A stretch of 64,000 nucleotides of DNA from CAWJKP01 sp963843465 (GCA_963843465.1 CAWJKP010000009.1:1-64000); one strand, 5' to 3'. Positions 36,581 through 46,751 are shown, counted from the first letter of the stretch. Translations and numbers: made by a program. Notes: generated from the letters alone by a model not told the origin.

Positions 36581-38053
36581 TTAGAAAACAAGCCCTCGTG
36601 GGCGGCTTCCGGGCTTGGCGTAACGCCGGACCCTGGTCCCCGCCTGGGGATTGGCCACGACCAATAGCCCGCGATCCACCCAGTCTCGAATCAACTTCGA
36701 GACCGACAGCACGTTCTCCGTGCCCATCAACTGGCGCACTTCGGCATTTCCAATCGAGCCGTGCTGGTCAACGTATTGGCTGACCTGCTCCCAAAGGGAC
36801 GGACGATTCTCGTTGAACAGCGTGACGATGACGGCATCTCGCTCAATGTGCGGACGTGTATCGTAGAGGGGCGGATACAGGCCCGTTTCCCGCATGGTGC
36901 CAAACATCATGCGGACCCCTTCGCCCGCATCGAGATTCGGCGGATTGGGAAACTCCCGCAAATGGCCGACGAGTACGGGGTTGCGATTGAACACGCCCAC
37001 TTGCCCGATGTTCGCAACCGTCACCGGCCCGGCGAACAGGCCGGGACTCTCCACTTCAATCCGGTCGGAAAAGATGCGGATGTGAACGTCGGTGGCAAGG
37101 TGGTAGTCCCGGTGGACGACGGCGTTGGTAATCGCTTCCTTGATGACCCGCACGGGATAGCGTTGGACGATCTCAAAGCCCAATGGCCCCATCTGGATGC
37201 CGCTGGCCAGTTCCCGGACAACAGCTTCGGCGGCGTCCTGAATCTGACGAATGATCGGGCCGCTGATCGTGGTGGGCGGCTTGAGCAGGTTGGTGTTCGG
37301 GTCGGTCTGGACCTTGTGGCCCCGGTAGTGGAAGATGCGGACGGCTGCCTTGCTCGCCAACAGCCCGCTCGGCTCCTCGGCGAAGAGCAGCACCGCGGCG
37401 CGTGTCGGTTGTAGTCGGCCGTCGCCCGAGCGCTTGGCAAGGCCGACGTGCAACATGGCCTCGGCGATGGGGCGCGTCAGCCGCCGCTGTTGGGCGTAGG
37501 CCCGCCAGTAGTCGGTGTCGAGCAGGTCGAAATCGACCGATTCCAACTGGCTCTCGGCCGTGATCGTGCCCCGGGCGAAGCTAAGTTCGTTGATCTCAGG
37601 AGCGGTGAGTTGCTTGTTGCCTTTGTCCAGACGCCGGAACGTGCCGTCGTCAACGATGGAATGGATGCGGGTGCTCTTCTCGATCCGCAGGAAGACGACC
37701 GACCCAATGGTGCCGTCGCGCAGGGTACAGCCGACCTCATGCGGCTTCCATGCCAGCAGCCCGGATTCGGTGATCCGGGAGAGCATCAGGCGGCGCAACT
37801 CGTCCCAGTTCATCGGGTTCTCTTGGATGCCGTAGACCCGATCCCGGCCCTGGGCCTTGTCGGGGTCTTCCAGACCCAGGGCAATCACACCGCCATCGCT
37901 ATTGGCAAACGCCACCACGGTTTCGAGAATCTTGGTGAGCCTGTCCTTGAGCCGCTTGCAGTCGAAGGTGTACGACTCCTCTTCGAGCAGGGCCTTATCG
38001 ACCAGGGCATCGTCGAACGGCGGTGGCTGTATTGGGGTGGCCGGGGTGCTCAT
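36581..38053 (-). CDS. Schlafen AlbA_2 / RecG-like ATP-binding protein
   Basis: 490 aa, intact. Residues about 20-160 form the AlbA_2 domain (EESYTFDCKRLKDRLTK, VVAFANSDGGVIALGLED). Residues about 280-420 carry the HATPase_c_4-type region (VIKEAITNAVVHRDYHL, GEGVRMMF). A short winged-helix-like tail follows (QYVDQHGSIGNAEVRQLMG). This family (putative DNA-binding, formerly 'RecG-like') recurs in defence islands, presumably as regulator or RNA/DNA nuclease. It follows the 441-aa unknown by 26 nt. Confidence 0.8.
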   Translation of the reverse strand: MSTPATPIQPPPFDDALVDKALLEEESYTFDCKRLKDRLTKILETVVAFANSDGGVIALGLEDPDKAQGRDRVYGIQENPMNWDELRRLMLSRITESGLLAWKPHEVGCTLRDGTIGSVVFLRIEKSTRIHSIVDDGTFRRLDKGNKQLTAPEINELSFARGTITAESQLESVDFDLLDTDYWRAYAQQRRLTRPIAEAMLHVGLAKRSGDGRLQPTRAAVLLFAEEPSGLLASKAAVRIFHYRGHKVQTDPNTNLLKPPTTISGPIIRQIQDAAEAVVRELASGIQMGPLGFEIVQRYPVRVIKEAITNAVVHRDYHLATDVHIRIFSDRIEVESPGLFAGPVTVANIGQVGVFNRNPVLVGHLREFPNPPNLDAGEGVRMMFGTMRETGLYPPLYDTRPHIERDAVIVTLFNENRPSLWEQVSQYVDQHGSIGNAEVRQLMGTENVLSVSKLIRDWVDRGLLVVANPQAGTRVRRYAKPGSRPRGLVF

Positions 38054-38079
38054 GGTGCAATCCTTCGCGGGAGGGCCTT

Positions 38080-39405
38080 CTACTGTTTCATCACCTGGGC
38101 CACTTCGTTCTCGACTTTCAGCCAGCCGGATTCGCGGAGGAGTGTCTGCCGGAAAGCCTCTTTCGTGAAAATGCCCTTCTCGATACCATCGGCGTAACGC
38201 AGGAGGTCGAGCGTGCGGATCAAAAGCACGTGGTCCACGGCGGCCCTTTGGATAATATCCGGGTGCGGGGCCTCATCCTTCCCTTGAAGCGAGTCTACGC
38301 CCATCAAGGTGTTCATAATCAGAACACCCGGAGTGCTTGCTAGAAGGCTCAGCCGTTCACGGTGGGAATCAACTTGGTTGACGTTCGATCTCTTGAAGTT
38401 GCCTTTTACCCCCTTGATCTCGAAGACGGCCTCAATTGCACCCTTGATGTCTTGGAGGGTAGCATCCTCGATGCACCTTTCGTCGATGGTCAACGAGATG
38501 CCGAAAAACCGGTCCAGAAGGTTACGCACAACTTCGACCAGGGGGTCTGACTGGTAGATCAGCGCTCCCTTAAACGCCACGTAGCAGTCAATTTCGGCTG
38601 CCGTTTCAGCGAGTCTCTTGCGCAGGTTGGCGGCCTCTTTTCGGAGTAATGCCTCCTTCTGAAAACTGAAAGCCTCGGACCATTCGGGCAGTTCCTTCGA
38701 CATGCGATTTCGGTACGCGATGGCAGCTTCAATGACCGCCACAGTCATTTGCACTGCCTGGTCTTGCTTGCGCGGTCGCACGCACGGCAAGAAGAACACG
38801 TTGCCGCCAAGCACAAGCCCCAGAACGCTTCCCTCTTGAGCGCAGATGGACCTGGCACGGCTCTCCGGTTCACCGCCATAGCGAAGCACTATACTGGAGG
38901 TTCCATACCGGCTTATGAAGTCCTGAAACTCGGGAACGAGACTTTCGATGGCAGCAAATTGCCTCGCGTAGCCATTCCATGCTAAGCCCACTTTTTGAGC
39001 TATGCGACGAAACAGATCGCAGCATGGATCGACGGATTGGCCTTCGATCGCCACTGGGAGATCAGCGATCAGGAACACGAAGGTCTTGTTCTGGTCGATC
39101 AGTGTGAAGAATTCGCGTTCTCGAAGGTCCAGATCGGAACGGGAGACGCAGACAATGTTAGGCGGGCGGTTCTTATCATGGGTTTCAAATGCGCCGGCGA
39201 ACGTGACAACACCATCGAAATCCAGGAACGAAACCTCTGCCCGGATCTGCTCGTTGTGCAACTCAAAGCCATCCCGTTCAATGACCCGAAGCCTAAACTC
39301 GTCCTTGCCTGGTGGAAGTGCATAGCCAAGAAAGCGCAGAGGGGCAGACTGCGGCGCTGCGACTTCCTTCGGGGGAGCGGCATTCTTTAATCGCTTTGGG
39401 GCCAC
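38080..39405 (-). CDS. Unknown 441-aa defence-island protein
   Basis: Intact, 441 aa, no recognised domain. It reads globular throughout: LRVIERDGFELHNEQIRAEV, FLDFDGVVTFAGAF, TFVFLIADLPVAIEGQ, a coiled-coil-like EALLRKEAANLRKRLAETAAEI and a C-terminal KEAFRQTLLRESGWLKVENEV. It lies between a NucS-like nuclease and a Schlafen-like protein with gaps of 16 and 26 nt, so it is part of the operon. A nuclease or sensor role is possible but unsupported. Confidence 0.65.
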   Translation of the reverse strand: MAPKRLKNAAPPKEVAAPQSAPLRFLGYALPPGKDEFRLRVIERDGFELHNEQIRAEVSFLDFDGVVTFAGAFETHDKNRPPNIVCVSRSDLDLREREFFTLIDQNKTFVFLIADLPVAIEGQSVDPCCDLFRRIAQKVGLAWNGYARQFAAIESLVPEFQDFISRYGTSSIVLRYGGEPESRARSICAQEGSVLGLVLGGNVFFLPCVRPRKQDQAVQMTVAVIEAAIAYRNRMSKELPEWSEAFSFQKEALLRKEAANLRKRLAETAAEIDCYVAFKGALIYQSDPLVEVVRNLLDRFFGISLTIDERCIEDATLQDIKGAIEAVFEIKGVKGNFKRSNVNQVDSHRERLSLLASTPGVLIMNTLMGVDSLQGKDEAPHPDIIQRAAVDHVLLIRTLDLLRYADGIEKGIFTKEAFRQTLLRESGWLKVENEVAQVMKQ

Positions 39406-39421
39406 GCACTGTCTCCACGAT

Positions 39422-40338
39422 TCATTTATCGGTCTCCTGGTCGGGCCTTGTAAGGGGAAGGCGGCTGAGGGCGACGGTCAGTTCGTACCTGTAGATGCTG
39501 ATGTTGCGGTGCGCCATAGCAGCCGCCCGCAGCTTAGGGGTAAGCTCGTGGACCACGATGATCCCCCGGACGCCGACGCCCTGGGCCGCGGCCTTGTGTT
39601 CCGCGGCCCAGCCCATATAGCGGGACAACTGGCCGACGACTTCATCGTCCGTCTGGTCACGCTTCAGTTCAATGACGACGAAATCGCCTGTCGCCCGGTC
39701 CCTGGCCAGGATGTCAATGCGCCGAGCGTCCCGCACGACACTTGCCGGCCGAGGTACTCCAGGTCCGCACCCCAGTCGAGCGAGTTCCATTGGGCCACTA
39801 GGATGTCTTCCAGGTACTGCTCGATGGCCAGCCTGAAGTCAGGCGGCGCGGAACCGGCCGGCTGGTCGGGGGCGGACGCCGTAATGACCTTCTGACGGCG
39901 CTCCAGATGATCGACGATTGCTTTCATAGTTGCGACGGTCCATCGGGTAGCCTGCTCGACCTGGTGCCGGTCATGGACCGGGAACGGCGTTTCGCGGCCG
40001 TAGCCCCACCGATACTGGACGACGATCACCGCACCGTTTACACGCATCTCGCCGTCCGCCCCGGCCTCGGCCAGTTCCTTGCGCAGGCACGATTCGTCAA
40101 CCTCGGTGCCCCGTCTCGGCTCGCATTCCACTGTCAGCACCCGCGAATCCTGATTGCCGTTGATCCGGTTGCCACTGAAGGAGCACTCGATCCGCTGGCA
40201 TTGCGGATGCCGGTAGCTGGCGGTCTTCTTGCGCGGGTGGACCGTGGCCGTCGCCAGCCGGGCATCGCCCGTCTGCCGTGACACCTCCACCAACGTCTCG
40301 AAGAAGTCCTCTTGCCAGGAACCAGACATCACGCGCAC
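39422..40338 (-). CDS. NucS/DUF91-like PD-(D/E)XK nuclease, one frameshift
   Basis: About 305 aa after joining two frames near 39,740. The N-terminal half is beta-rich (SFSGNRINGNQDSRVLTVE, VNGAVIVVQYRWG). The C-terminal half reads EQYLEDILVAQWNSLDWGA, then RRIDILARDRATGDFVVIELKR, QLSRYMGWA, the NucS/DUF91 nuclease core with D...ExK active site. Likely cleaves foreign or mismatched DNA. It sits between the PIN protein and the unknown protein of the island. Confidence 0.7.
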
Positions 40339-40368
40339 CTCGCTCTCCTTACGCCGCCCCCCAAGGAT

Positions 40369-41255
40369 TCACACCTTCCGCACCCGATGTCCATAGCCTG
40401 CTCCCTCGGCAACTCGGAGCCATCTCTTATCTGACGTAACGAGAACATGGTCATCATCGGTCAGGTAAAGGAACAGCTCCAAGTCTCCGCAATCGTTGTG
40501 CTGTGGCAGCATCCTTTGAGTCAACAGCCGCTTCACGTATTCGACATAGACCTTGCAGTAACATCGTATCTTGTCGATGGCTTCCGCCAGCGAGTTGACA
40601 AGTTCAGGGGACGGGTTCTCCACGTCGGGTGCAATCGCTCCACGAAATGAACGGGTCTGGCAGGCGACGATCAGTTCGGTCAACAGCGGCTCGGAATCAA
40701 GCTCGTCAAGGACCGACTGTTGGTCCTTCTTCTTGATCTTCGGAACTTCCTTCTTCCGCTTGTCTTGCGGTGCGTCCCACCAATCACTGAACTTCGGAAT
40801 CTTGTCACGCATCAGGTTAATCAGTTCTTCGTGCCACATTTCGTATGTGGTCTCGCGCCAATGCAGAGCCTCCGAGATGACAACTCGCCTGCACACTCGT
40901 GCATGTAGTCAGCGACTCCTTGCTCCAACTCTGCCACGCTGTGGGCCTGGGCAATCGGAATCACAGCATGAGACCAATCGAATGGGTCCTTAACAAGTTG
41001 ATAGCCGAACAGCCGGGTCAAATGCGATTGCGGATCAAGAGCAGATTGGCTCCGCTGTCGATGATCGCTTGCGCGGCAGCCTTGCACCTCGGAAACGTAT
41101 CCTCAGTGACCTTGCTCGCAATTTCTATTACGGTCACCGGTGAATAGTGCAACCGCTCGCCAGGCTGAATGACATCAACAAGGTCTTTCTTGCCCCCGCC
41201 AATGTCGTAGAAAATGTTGCTATCACCGATTACATGGCGTGGCATGATTCCTACC
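40369..41255 (-). CDS. PIN-domain protein, frameshifted
   Basis: About 295 aa across three frames (changes near 41,030 and 40,890). N-terminal HVIGDSNIFYDI and SPVTVIEIASKV give the first PIN acidic residues; C-terminal DLELFLYLTDDDHVLVTSDKRW gives the last. PIN nucleases cut RNA, including tRNA anticodon loops in VapC toxins. It starts 2 nt after the SNF2 stop. No antitoxin-like gene is adjacent, and it is larger than typical VapC, so it may be an island-specific effector. Confidence 0.65.
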
Positions 41256-41256
41256 T

Positions 41257-44200
41257 CTAGTCTTCTGCCGCCTTCTTCCAGTCGTCCTGTCCCACCATGT
41301 ACCGCACCACGCTGACCTCTTCCTTGGGGTTCAGCTTCGAGGCCGGGTCTTGGATCAGGTGGAGTTCCGGCTTGGTCTTGCAGTTGACCACGACGTAGAG
41401 CCAGTAATCCTTGCCGAACCGCTGGGCCTTGATCCATTCGTTGGGCGTAAGCGCCACGCCGCCGACGCCGGCCCGGCCCTTGACCTCAATGTATCGGGCA
41501 ACCTGCCCGTCGCACAGCGAGGTGATGTCCCAGCCGCAGTTTTCTTCCTCGACGGAGACAGGCTTGCGGCCCTGGCTGGCCTCGTAGCGTTTGGTCTCCT
41601 CGATGGCGATGGCCTCCACTTCGGGGTCGCTTTCCATGCCTTCGACCGAGGCCACGACCTCCCGCGGCGACGGCAGGATGACCGCCACGCCCAGGATTTC
41701 CGGCGGCTTTTCCGAAAGGTGCTTTTCCTGCTCGATCTCGGCCAGCCGATCCTTGAGCCGCTGGGAAAGCTCGGCCTTCCGGGCCTCTTCCTTGGCGCGG
41801 TTGCCCTGGATGTTCAGCCGCGCCGGGTCGTCGTCGAACCGCATTTGCCGCAACTGGCTGTCGTACTTGGCGATCTTCTTGTTCGACTGGCTGATAAGGA
41901 ATTGCAGCGACTTGCGGACGTACTTCTCCTTGATGCCCAACTCGCGGGTCCGCCGGTCCTTGATCTCGCCGAAGTATTCGGGCGTTACTTCGTCCAGCGA
42001 CCAGTCGATGACGCGATCCTGGTCGGTGGCCGCCTGGCGAATCGGTGCGACGACTTCCGGGCCGCCTTCGGGCGTCTTGAGGTCGAGCAGGGCATAGGGC
42101 TGGCTCTTGCGGAACCGCTCGGCCGACCAGTGGATCGCAAACAGCCGCTCGCCGACCGGTTGGCCGCGGCCGTCCTCGACGCCACACTTCAGGAGCCAGA
42201 GCACGGTCGGCTCCGTGGCGTCGGCGTTGAAGAACACGCCCCCTGGCGCAGTGACGGGCCGTACTCGGTCAACACCCGCTCCACGACGCCCTCGAAGAGC
42301 GGGTGGCCGGGGCCGACGAATTCCAGGTCGGAGTAGCCGACCACTCGTTCCTTGTCGAAGGTAATCTGCGGGTAGGCGTGCCGATCTTGCCGTACCGCGC
42401 TCGATGTGGCCGGGCAGCTTCCGCAGGTCGGGCGGAACGCGGCCGATGGACCAAACGCCTTTCTTGTCCTTGACGGGCGTGATGGTGCCGCCGAACGAGC
42501 GGTACGCCTCGACGAAGAACTTCTCGATGTACTCCGGCATGAGCCGGTGCTCTTTGCTCTGCTGCTGGTCGGCCAGCAGCTTGCTCATGTCGATGTAGCG
42601 AGAGCCGAGCGACTGGTCCTGCATGTCGCCACGGATGCGGGCCACCTGCTCTTCGTCGGTCGAGAGGTCGATCTCGGCCAGGATCTCGGCCATCGTCTTG
42701 CGGCGGGAAAGCCAGTCCTTCATCAGGGCGTCGAACTTGGGGGCCGGGACGATCTCGCCGATCACGTCGTACACGCGGTCGCTGCCCAGTGCCCGCCGCA
42801 TGTCGTCCAGCTTCCTGAGCAGGCAGTGCATGACCTCGCCCTCGCGGGTGTTCTCGGCCACGAGGTTGAAGATCATCGCCTCCTGCTGCTGGCCGTAGCG
42901 GTGGATGCGGCCCATGCGCTGTTCCAGCCGGTTCGGGTTCCAGGGGATGTCGTAGTTGACCATCAGCGAGCAGAACTGAAGGTTGATGCCTTCGCCCGCC
43001 GCTTCGGTGGCCACCAGGACCGAGGGCCGGCACTCGAAGAACTCTCGCTCGGCGTCGATGCGTTTTTCCAGGGACATGCCGCCGTGGATCGTGCAGCAGT
43101 GGAAGCCGAGGTTGGTGAGCCTGCCGACCAGGAAATCCAGGGTGTCCTTGTGCTCGGTGAAGACCAGCAGCCGCACGGCACGGCCGGACAGGTGTTCGGA
43201 AATGACGCTACGGAGTTCCTCGAACTTCGTTTCCGAGACATTCTTCTCCGTGTGCTTGGCCAGCCGGACCAGCCGTTCCAACTCCTCGATCTCGGCCTCC
43301 AACTCGGCCATGTTCTCGGCCATCGTGAGCCGTTCGACCACTTCGTCCTCGAATTTCCAGCGGTCGGCTTCGGCCAGATCGTCCAGGTCGTCGGGAATTT
43401 CGCCGTATTCCTGCTTGATCTTGCCCAGTTTGCGGAGGTCCCGGAGCCGCTTCAGCCGGCGTTCCAGCGACAGCCGGATCGCCGCCAGGCTGGACGCCAG
43501 CCGGCGCTGAAGAACCGTGAGGGCCAGACCGACGTTGCGGTTCTCGGCGGCCACTGCCCGCTGGAAGTTGTTCTGGACGTACTCGGTGACGGCATCGTAC
43601 AGGTCCAGTTCTTCCTGGCTGAGGCGGTAGGAAAGGGTCTTGACGTGCCGGGGCGGGAAGCAGGGCGAGCCGTCGAACTTCCGCATGTCCTCCTTGAGCC
43701 GGCGGATCATAATGCGGTTTTCGTTGTGGGCGCTCGCCTCGGCCAGGATGTTGCCGGTGACGTACAGATCGCGGTCGAGCAGTTGCAGCAGCAGGGCGAA
43801 GTTGTCGGGGTCGCCCTTGTGCGGCGTGGCCGTCAGGAAGAGGAAATGGTCGGTGCGGTCCCGGAGGAACTCGCCGAACTCGTACCGCTGGGTCTTGTTG
43901 ATCTTGTTGCCGTAGTTGTAGGCCGCCATCTTGTGGGCTTCGTCCACGATGACCAAATCCCACCGCACGTCGCGGAGCAGGTTCAGGATGTCGTCCTGGC
44001 GGGCCAGGAAGTCGATGGACGTGATGCACTGCGGGTTGTCTTCCCAGACATTCCGCCCGTAGGCCGAGCTGACCGTGCCCCGGTTGATGACCGTGAAGGT
44101 CTCGCCGAACTTGTCGTGCAGTTCGCGCCGCCATTGATCGGTGAGGTTGGCCGGCGTGACGATGAGCGTCCGCTCGACCAGGCCCCGGAACTTCAGTTCC

Positions 44201-44649
44201 TTGGTCGTCAGCCCGGCCATGATCGTCTTGCCGGCACCAGGATCATCGGCGATCAGGAACCGGATGCGGGGCTGGGTGAGCAGGTAGCCGTAGACGGCAT
44301 CCATCTGGTGCGGCAGCGGATCGACCTGGGAGACGGAGACGGCGAAGTGCGGGTCGTACTGGTAGGCCAGCCGAATGCGATGGGCCTCGGCGGCGAGGCG
44401 GAAGTGGGTGGGGTTGCCATCGAGGGCCGCAAGTTGGCCCGCCTGGGTGATCTTGATTACCGTGCCGAAGTCCTCGGCCTTGAGCAGCTTGTTCCAGAGC
44501 CGCTTCGTGTTCAGGCCGACCGCCTGAACCTCGATCCGGCTGCCGCGGGCCTTGGCGGTCAGCACCCTGACCGGCTCGGTCCAGTGCGGGCCTTCGAGGA
44601 CCGTGCCGGCCGTCAGTTGGGCCAGAATGTCATCCAGGTGCGTGGGCAT
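41257..44649 (-). CDS. SNF2-family helicase with C-terminal DUF3883 domain
   Basis: About 1,130 aa. Motif I ADDPGAGKTIMAG, motif II VIVDEAHK, motif III FLTATPHKGD and motif VI RMGRIHRYGQ define an SF2 SNF2-like translocase. The C-terminus (EENCGWDITSLCDGQVARYIEVKGR) is a DUF3883 nuclease-like fold. Start set at 44,649 (MPTHLDDILAQLTAG); the open frame to 44,946 has no homology. Three one-base losses between 42,240 and 42,405 scramble about 55 residues, then the frame recovers. This is the helicase component of DISARM-like/DUF1156 islands and probably translocates on or degrades unmodified phage DNA. Confidence 0.88.
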   Translation of the reverse strand: MPTHLDDILAQLTAGTVLEGPHWTEPVRVLTAKARGSRIEVQAVGLNTKRLWNKLLKAEDFGTVIKITQAGQLAALDGNPTHFRLAAEAHRIRLAYQYDPHFAVSVSQVDPLPHQMDAVYGYLLTQPRIRFLIADDPGAGKTIMAGLTTKELKFRGLVERTLIVTPANLTDQWRRELHDKFGETFTVINRGTVSSAYGRNVWEDNPQCITSIDFLARQDDILNLLRDVRWDLVIVDEAHKMAAYNYGNKINKTQRYEFGEFLRDRTDHFLFLTATPHKGDPDNFALLLQLLDRDLYVTGNILAEASAHNENRIMIRRLKEDMRKFDGSPCFPPRHVKTLSYRLSQEELDLYDAVTEYVQNNFQRAVAAENRNVGLALTVLQRRLASSLAAIRLSLERRLKRLRDLRKLGKIKQEYGEIPDDLDDLAEADRWKFEDEVVERLTMAENMAELEAEIEELERLVRLAKHTEKNVSETKFEELRSVISEHLSGRAVRLLVFTEHKDTLDFLVGRLTNLGFHCCTIHGGMSLEKRIDAEREFFECRPSVLVATEAAGEGINLQFCSLMVNYDIPWNPNRLEQRMGRIHRYGQQQEAMIFNLVAENTREGEVMHCLLRKLDDMRRALGSDRVYDVIGEIVPAPKFDALMKDWLSRRKTMAEILAEIDLSTDEEQVARIRGDMQDQSLGSRYIDMSKLLADQQQSKEHRLMPEYIEKFFVEAYRSFGGTITPVKDKKGVWSIGRVPPDLRKLPGHIERGTARSARLPADYLRQGTSGRLLRPGIRRPRPPALRGRRGAGVDRVRPVTAPGGVFFNADATEPTVLWLLKCGVEDGRGQPVGERLFAIHWSAERFRKSQPYALLDLKTPEGGPEVVAPIRQAATDQDRVIDWSLDEVTPEYFGEIKDRRTRELGIKEKYVRKSLQFLISQSNKKIAKYDSQLRQMRFDDDPARLNIQGNRAKEEARKAELSQRLKDRLAEIEQEKHLSEKPPEILGVAVILPSPREVVASVEGMESDPEVEAIAIEETKRYEASQGRKPVSVEEENCGWDITSLCDGQVARYIEVKGRAGVGGVALTPNEWIKAQRFGKDYWLYVVVNCKTKPELHLIQDPASKLNPKEEVSVVRYMVGQDDWKKAAED

Positions 44650-45005
44650 GTAACGCGGCAACCCCTTGTCACCTCGGGTCTTACCACTTCGGCATTGTGC
44701 CTGGCAAATGGAAAGCGGACGTAGCTCCCAGGCAGCCCGGCAAGTGGTCTCCCGATGAAGAACCGCTATTTTACCTTCTGCGGGGGGTGCCAGCAAGCTG
44801 CCCGACGTTTCCGTGTTGGCTGGGCTGCTCTGGCAAGATAGGCAAGCCTTCCCGGGAAGAAGCATCGCCGACAGGCTATCGTGTCTGTCGGCATACGAAA
44901 GCCGGCGGGGACCCGCAGACTGCCGCCGGAGCCCTGCGGCCCACAATTATCCAGACCCCGGCTTCTGGTGTCGGGTCGGCCGCTGGCGGTAGACCAACCG
45001 CAGGA

Positions 45006-46742
45006 TCAATTGATCCTCACCAACGTCGCCACTTCCCTGCGGATACTCTCGCCGGCCGCTTCGACGCCATGCGAGATGTCAATGTACACGATCCCCGCCA
45101 CGTCGGAAGGAAGCTCAAGATCGCCCTTGTGCAACAGGATCACACGGCCGGAAGTGCGGCCGAACTTGGCAGCAAAATACCCCAGTTCCAGAATCACGTT
45201 CTGCCGGGCGCGTGCAGCCGAAGGACCGCCGTCCGCGCCTCCCACGTCGTCAGGAGTCAGCAGAACGAACACAACGTCGATGTTCTTGGAGTCGTCCTCA
45301 AACTTCTCAATGATCGTTTTGCCGCCCGAACGCTTTTCCGCCAAAATGACCGGCTCGGGCCATCTAAGTGTGTTCTGCAAGTAGTTCTTCAAGGCCAACT
45401 TTGCATTCTCATCACGGCCGTGAACGATGAAACTGCGCAGTCCTCCCATCGTCCCTCCCGTTTCGCCGTGCCCCGTCTTGTCGGCAGGCGGCGACGACGA
45501 TGGTGGTGGTGATGATGATGCCCGGTCGTCGCTGCCTTCTTCTTCTATGGTCGTTTGCGGTTCGGGGTAATCGACCGCATAAACCAGATTTGGTCGAACG
45601 TCGAAGAAACGTAAGAACAGGTCGATGGTCCGAGCAGTCGCGGTAAACACGTCGCAGTTCACCAAGCTATAGGAGAGCTTCTGCCCGACAGCGTCGTCCA
45701 TGCGGTGCGATTCAATGCCGGTCCCTCCGAACACTACCTTGGGACTGGTGTGGAGCGGCGAATCCGTGGCCTTCCACGCCCACCAGTGGATTGTGCAAAG
45801 GCAGGAATCGAGGATTGCGGCCTTTTCACTGTGTAAACTGTCGTTTGCGTGGTAGAAAACCCCGCCAAGCCTCAACGCCAAAGCCTGGTTAATGTCTGTG
45901 CTCAGGTTCACCATGTCCCCGGCGAGCGATTCAAATGCTGTTTGTCCCTCACCGTGTCCGAAGAACAGGTGAATGCGATAAGGCTTGTAAGCCAACGGCC
46001 GAAAAGGCAAGAATTCCTGTTCGGCGACAACCGCGCAGACTGGTTCAAGGCCCTGGGGCCAGGAAACGGTGGGCGGCAACGGCCCGATCAAGTGGCTCGT
46101 GCCAAAGGTACATTTTGGGCCTGTCGGCTCGCTCCGAAGCGACCCGACGCCATGACAGCCCGGCCGTTCTGGCACCCAAAGCGATTCGCCTTCGGGCAAG
46201 ACCAGCATGTGCCAAAGGGGCAAACAGTCGCTTGCGGCCTTTTCGGCTCGACCGCGAAGCGCAAGAAGGGCAGTCTTGCAGAATCGAGTGTCAGGCATAT
46301 TCTCGCCTTTTGCAGTTGTGGGCCGGCCAGCGCCTTCCTTCGATTCGCTGCCGCGCAGTTGTATTGCAGCCCTTTGCAGAGCCACCTTGGTATCTTCCCA
46401 CTTCGGCAGAATATAGACGGGGCCGCCCCCAGAGCGCCCGGCGCAATGAACGATCCGTAATACCTCGGATGAATCGAAGCCGTGCTGTTCTAAGGCGGCA
46501 GCCAGGGTCGGCCCATTCTCACGCAGCCAAAAACCTTCCTCATTCTTTCGCCGGTCAAACTCGACGAGCCGTGTTCCAAACTCTTCAAAGGCTTGTCCGC
46601 CGAGTGAACCGGGCTTATGAGTCTGCGCAGTCAGGTTAGTGATCTTCTGCCATTCGAGGTACGCGCCAACGTGCTTCACGAAATCGTCGCAGAGCGCGGC
46701 AATTTCATCGGCCGAACGGAGAGATTTGGAAGCGTCCGCCAT
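45006..46742 (-). CDS. TIR-like nucleotide-binding defence protein
   Basis: About 578 aa, intact. The C-terminal 145 residues match the predicted nucleotide-binding TIR-like family (PF10137 type): SFIVHGRDENAKLALKNYL, VILAEKRSGGKTIIEKFE, VDVVFVLLTPDD-like text, RQNVILELGYFAAKFGR. Such domains degrade NAD or bind nucleotides in CBASS-like defence. The N-terminal 420 residues are unrecognised and include IHCAGRSGGG, HLFFGHGEGQ and IHWWAWK, followed by a Ser/Pro linker. It is the first gene of the minus-strand island. A GTG start at 46,751 is also possible. Confidence 0.75.
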   Translation of the reverse strand: MADASKSLRSADEIAALCDDFVKHVGAYLEWQKITNLTAQTHKPGSLGGQAFEEFGTRLVEFDRRKNEEGFWLRENGPTLAAALEQHGFDSSEVLRIVHCAGRSGGGPVYILPKWEDTKVALQRAAIQLRGSESKEGAGRPTTAKGENMPDTRFCKTALLALRGRAEKAASDCLPLWHMLVLPEGESLWVPERPGCHGVGSLRSEPTGPKCTFGTSHLIGPLPPTVSWPQGLEPVCAVVAEQEFLPFRPLAYKPYRIHLFFGHGEGQTAFESLAGDMVNLSTDINQALALRLGGVFYHANDSLHSEKAAILDSCLCTIHWWAWKATDSPLHTSPKVVFGGTGIESHRMDDAVGQKLSYSLVNCDVFTATARTIDLFLRFFDVRPNLVYAVDYPEPQTTIEEEGSDDRASSSPPPSSSPPADKTGHGETGGTMGGLRSFIVHGRDENAKLALKNYLQNTLRWPEPVILAEKRSGGKTIIEKFEDDSKNIDVVFVLLTPDDVGGADGGPSAARARQNVILELGYFAAKFGRTSGRVILLHKGDLELPSDVAGIVYIDISHGVEAAGESIRREVATLVRIN

Positions 46743-46751
46743 TGATTTCAC

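Noticed and set aside
44650..44946. N-terminal 99-residue extension of the SNF2 helicase
   Set aside because: Low-complexity Arg/Ser/Cys text without homology. The conserved protein starts at MPTHLDDIL, giving a normal length.
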